7,024 nt of DNA, taken from assembly GCA_007129225.1 (NCBI GenBank), contig SKVX01000501.1:1-7024 (forward strand), written 5' to 3'. A program made the position numbers and the translations under genes. Below the pieces are notes generated by a model, which saw only the letters and a program-made list of their open reading frames with translations, ran no database searches and was not told the origin of the DNA. Positions 6,109 to 7,024 of this stretch are shown here, one piece after another; positions within the stretch are counted from its first letter, which is position 1; every line of letters starts with the position of its first letter. Source of the stretch: Halomonas sp. (lineage in GTDB: Bacteria > Pseudomonadota > Gammaproteobacteria > Pseudomonadales > Halomonadaceae).

Positions 6109-6156
6109 AGCTCCGGTTCTCCGCACCCTGTTTGCCAATTCCTGCCTGCCGGCTTC

Positions 6157-6165
6157 TGGTATGTT
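6157..6165 (+). promoter_or_regulatory. Possible extended -10 element for the PH-domain operon
   Basis: TGG-TATGTT resembles an extended -10. A TTGCCA at 6132-6137 is too far upstream (22-base gap) for a normal -35 spacing. If real, transcription would begin near 6172, about 55 bases before the GTG start at 6227. The call is weak. Confidence 0.25.
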
Positions 6166-6216
6166 GTCGGGTGAGAGCCGCCCGACAGCGGCTGACAGCC
6201 AGGACGCTGACGCATC

Positions 6217-6221
6217 AGGAG
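6217..6221 (+). promoter_or_regulatory. Ribosome binding site that selects GTG 6227
   Basis: AGGAG lies 5 bases before GTG 6227. The frame is open further upstream (GTG 6104, ATG 6161), but neither of those has a Shine-Dalgarno sequence, so the GTG start is preferred. Confidence 0.65.
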
Positions 6222-6226
6222 CCGCC

Positions 6227-6769
6227 GTGACGTTCGATAATCCTTCGCTAGACCCCGAATGCCTGCCGGCGCTGGAAGATGCACCGCTGACGCCGGTATC
6301 CCGAAGGCTGGCACCCTGCCAGGCCTTGCTTCGTCTTTTCCACTGGGCCTTCCTCGCGCTGGTGGCCTGGCTTTTCCCGGTTCAGCATGAGCTGCTGGCG
6401 CAGTATCAGCCGTGGCTTGCCGCAGCCGTGGCGGGGCTGGGGATGGTGGCAATCGCGCTGGGATGGCTGGAGGTCCGACGTCGCGGCTACGGACTGCGTG
6501 AGCACGACCTGATCTATCGCCGCGGCTTGCTGGTACGTCGCACCCAGGTACTGCCGCTGGTTCGCTTGCAGCATGTCGAGACCCTGAGCAATCCCGTGGA
6601 GCGCGTCTTCGGCCTGGTTCGGCTGGCTTGCTTCACGGCCGGTGGCAGAGGTGCCGACCTGTTGCTCGAGGGACTCACGGCAGAGCGTGCCGAAGCGGTC
6701 AAGCAGCATCTGCTGAGCCGCCTGGCGTCGCCGCCGGGCCCGTCTTCACCCGGTGGCGAGACACCATGA
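6227..6769 (+). CDS. Bacterial PH-domain membrane protein, YdbS-like (bPH2/DUF304), 180 aa
   Basis: A small inner-membrane protein with two hydrophobic segments (about residues 35-53 and 61-80) followed by one bPH2 domain (about 83-163) expected on the cytoplasmic side. The domain shows the usual order: YGLREHDLIYRRGLL, then the diagnostic LPLVRLQHVETLSNPVERVFGL at roughly 109-130, then VRLACFTAG and a final helix TAERAEAVKQHLL. Its biochemical role is not established; in Bacillus, ydbS and ydbT act as a pair in the cell envelope and have been linked to antimicrobial peptide resistance. The N-terminal 30 residues are acidic and variable, and the tail after 167 is Pro/Gly/Ser-rich. The stop codon overlaps the next gene's start as ATGA, the standard arrangement for translational coupling. 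A start at ATG 6161 would add 22 residues without any ribosome binding site. Confidence 0.88.
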   Translation: MTFDNPSLDPECLPALEDAPLTPVSRRLAPCQALLRLFHWAFLALVAWLFPVQHELLAQYQPWLAAAVAGLGMVAIALGWLEVRRRGYGLREHDLIYRRGLLVRRTQVLPLVRLQHVETLSNPVERVFGLVRLACFTAGGRGADLLLEGLTAERAEAVKQHLLSRLASPPGPSSPGGETP

Positions 6770-7024
6770 GCCCTGCGCAGGATGCCCCGCCCGACAGGCC
6801 GGCGCTGTCAGGCTGGCAGCGACTTTCCCCCTGGGCCGTGGGACTCTTGATGGTCAGCGCCGGGACGTCGCTGGTGCGCCAGCACATGCCGCTGTTGCTG
6901 GGCGCCGGGGCGGGCCTGGCCATGGTCGAGCGGGTCGGGTTGCGCGAGCTTGCCCTGGGGGGCGTGCTGCTGCTGCTGGTGGCCGGACTGGTGAGCCTGC
7001 TCTACTACCGGCGCTTCCGGTTTC
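6766..7024 (+). CDS. YdbT-like PH-domain membrane protein, 3'-truncated by the window end
   Basis: Only the first 86 codons are present. The visible part begins MSPAQDAPPDRP, continues with WQRLSPWAVGLLMVSAG, and contains two hydrophobic stretches: about residues 23-62, which is Ala/Leu/Gly-rich with charged residues at its turn, and about 67-80, a run of Leu and Val. It ends with the start of a PH-domain strand, YYRRFRF. A Trp-x-Arg-Leu-x-Pro opening and paired membrane helices just before the first PH domain fit YdbT, which normally has several bPH2 domains and is around 450-550 residues long. The ATG overlaps the previous stop by 4 bases, so it should be translationally coupled to the YdbS-like gene. 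The family call rests on this coupling and on the N-terminus, since no complete PH domain is in view. Confidence 0.75.
   Translation, partial: MSPAQDAPPDRPALSGWQRLSPWAVGLLMVSAGTSLVRQHMPLLLGAGAGLAMVERVGLRELALGGVLLLLVAGLVSLLYYRRFRF

Noticed and set aside
6009..6452. 147-codon open frame on the - strand across the YbaK/PH intergenic region
   Set aside because: Its 5' two-fifths (in its own reading direction) are antisense to the PH protein, the composition is Pro/Arg/Gly-rich and no recognisable domain is present.
1..7024. A defence island, biosynthetic cluster or mobile element
   Set aside because: No integrase, transposase, toxin-antitoxin, nuclease, direct repeats or compositional break was found; every gene except the secreted protein belongs to a recognisable chromosomal family.

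Overview
The window looks like ordinary chromosomal DNA from a GC-rich gammaproteobacterium. The gene content (a thioredoxin 2 remnant, a METTL25-like methyltransferase, a CBS-containing site-2 protease, a YbbO-like SDR, an M28 peptidase, a YbaK-like deacylase and a YdbS/YdbT pair) and the codon use suggest a halophile such as Halomonas or a relative. That placement is inferred from protein style only. Coding density is high, strong Shine-Dalgarno sites precede most genes, and no tRNA, rRNA, CRISPR, integrase, transposase or phage gene is visible.

Left part (1-2228, + strand). The window opens inside a thioredoxin gene of TrxC type. One tryptophan codon just before the WCGPC active site reads TAG, so the frame is broken although everything downstream is well preserved. 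Next comes a small secreted protein of unknown function, then, after 3 bp, a SAM-dependent methyltransferase of the Methyltransf_32/METTL25 kind. The methyltransferase runs 86 bp into the 3' end of the convergent protease gene.

Middle part (2143-4216, - strand). A short-chain dehydrogenase/reductase is followed, 85 bp downstream, by a membrane-embedded M50 metalloprotease with a C-terminal CBS pair. A 134-bp divergent intergenic region separates the SDR from a membrane-anchored M28 metallopeptidase read on the + strand (4351-5364). A perfect 12-bp hairpin lies between the M28 gene and the convergent YbaK-like gene.

Right part (5416-7024). The YbaK/INS-domain aminoacyl-tRNA deacylase gene (-) is divergent from a two-gene operon (+). 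This operon encodes a YdbS-like bacterial PH-domain membrane protein and a YdbT-like partner, joined by an ATGA overlap; the second gene runs off the window.

The genes do not form one obvious pathway. They are a set of small housekeeping units (redox, protein quality control at the membrane, tRNA proofreading, envelope). The clearest anomaly is the in-frame amber codon in trxC. I see no convincing evidence for a new multi-gene system. No stretch over 300 bases lacks a gene; the longest gap is 236 bp, between the YbaK-like gene and the PH-domain operon.
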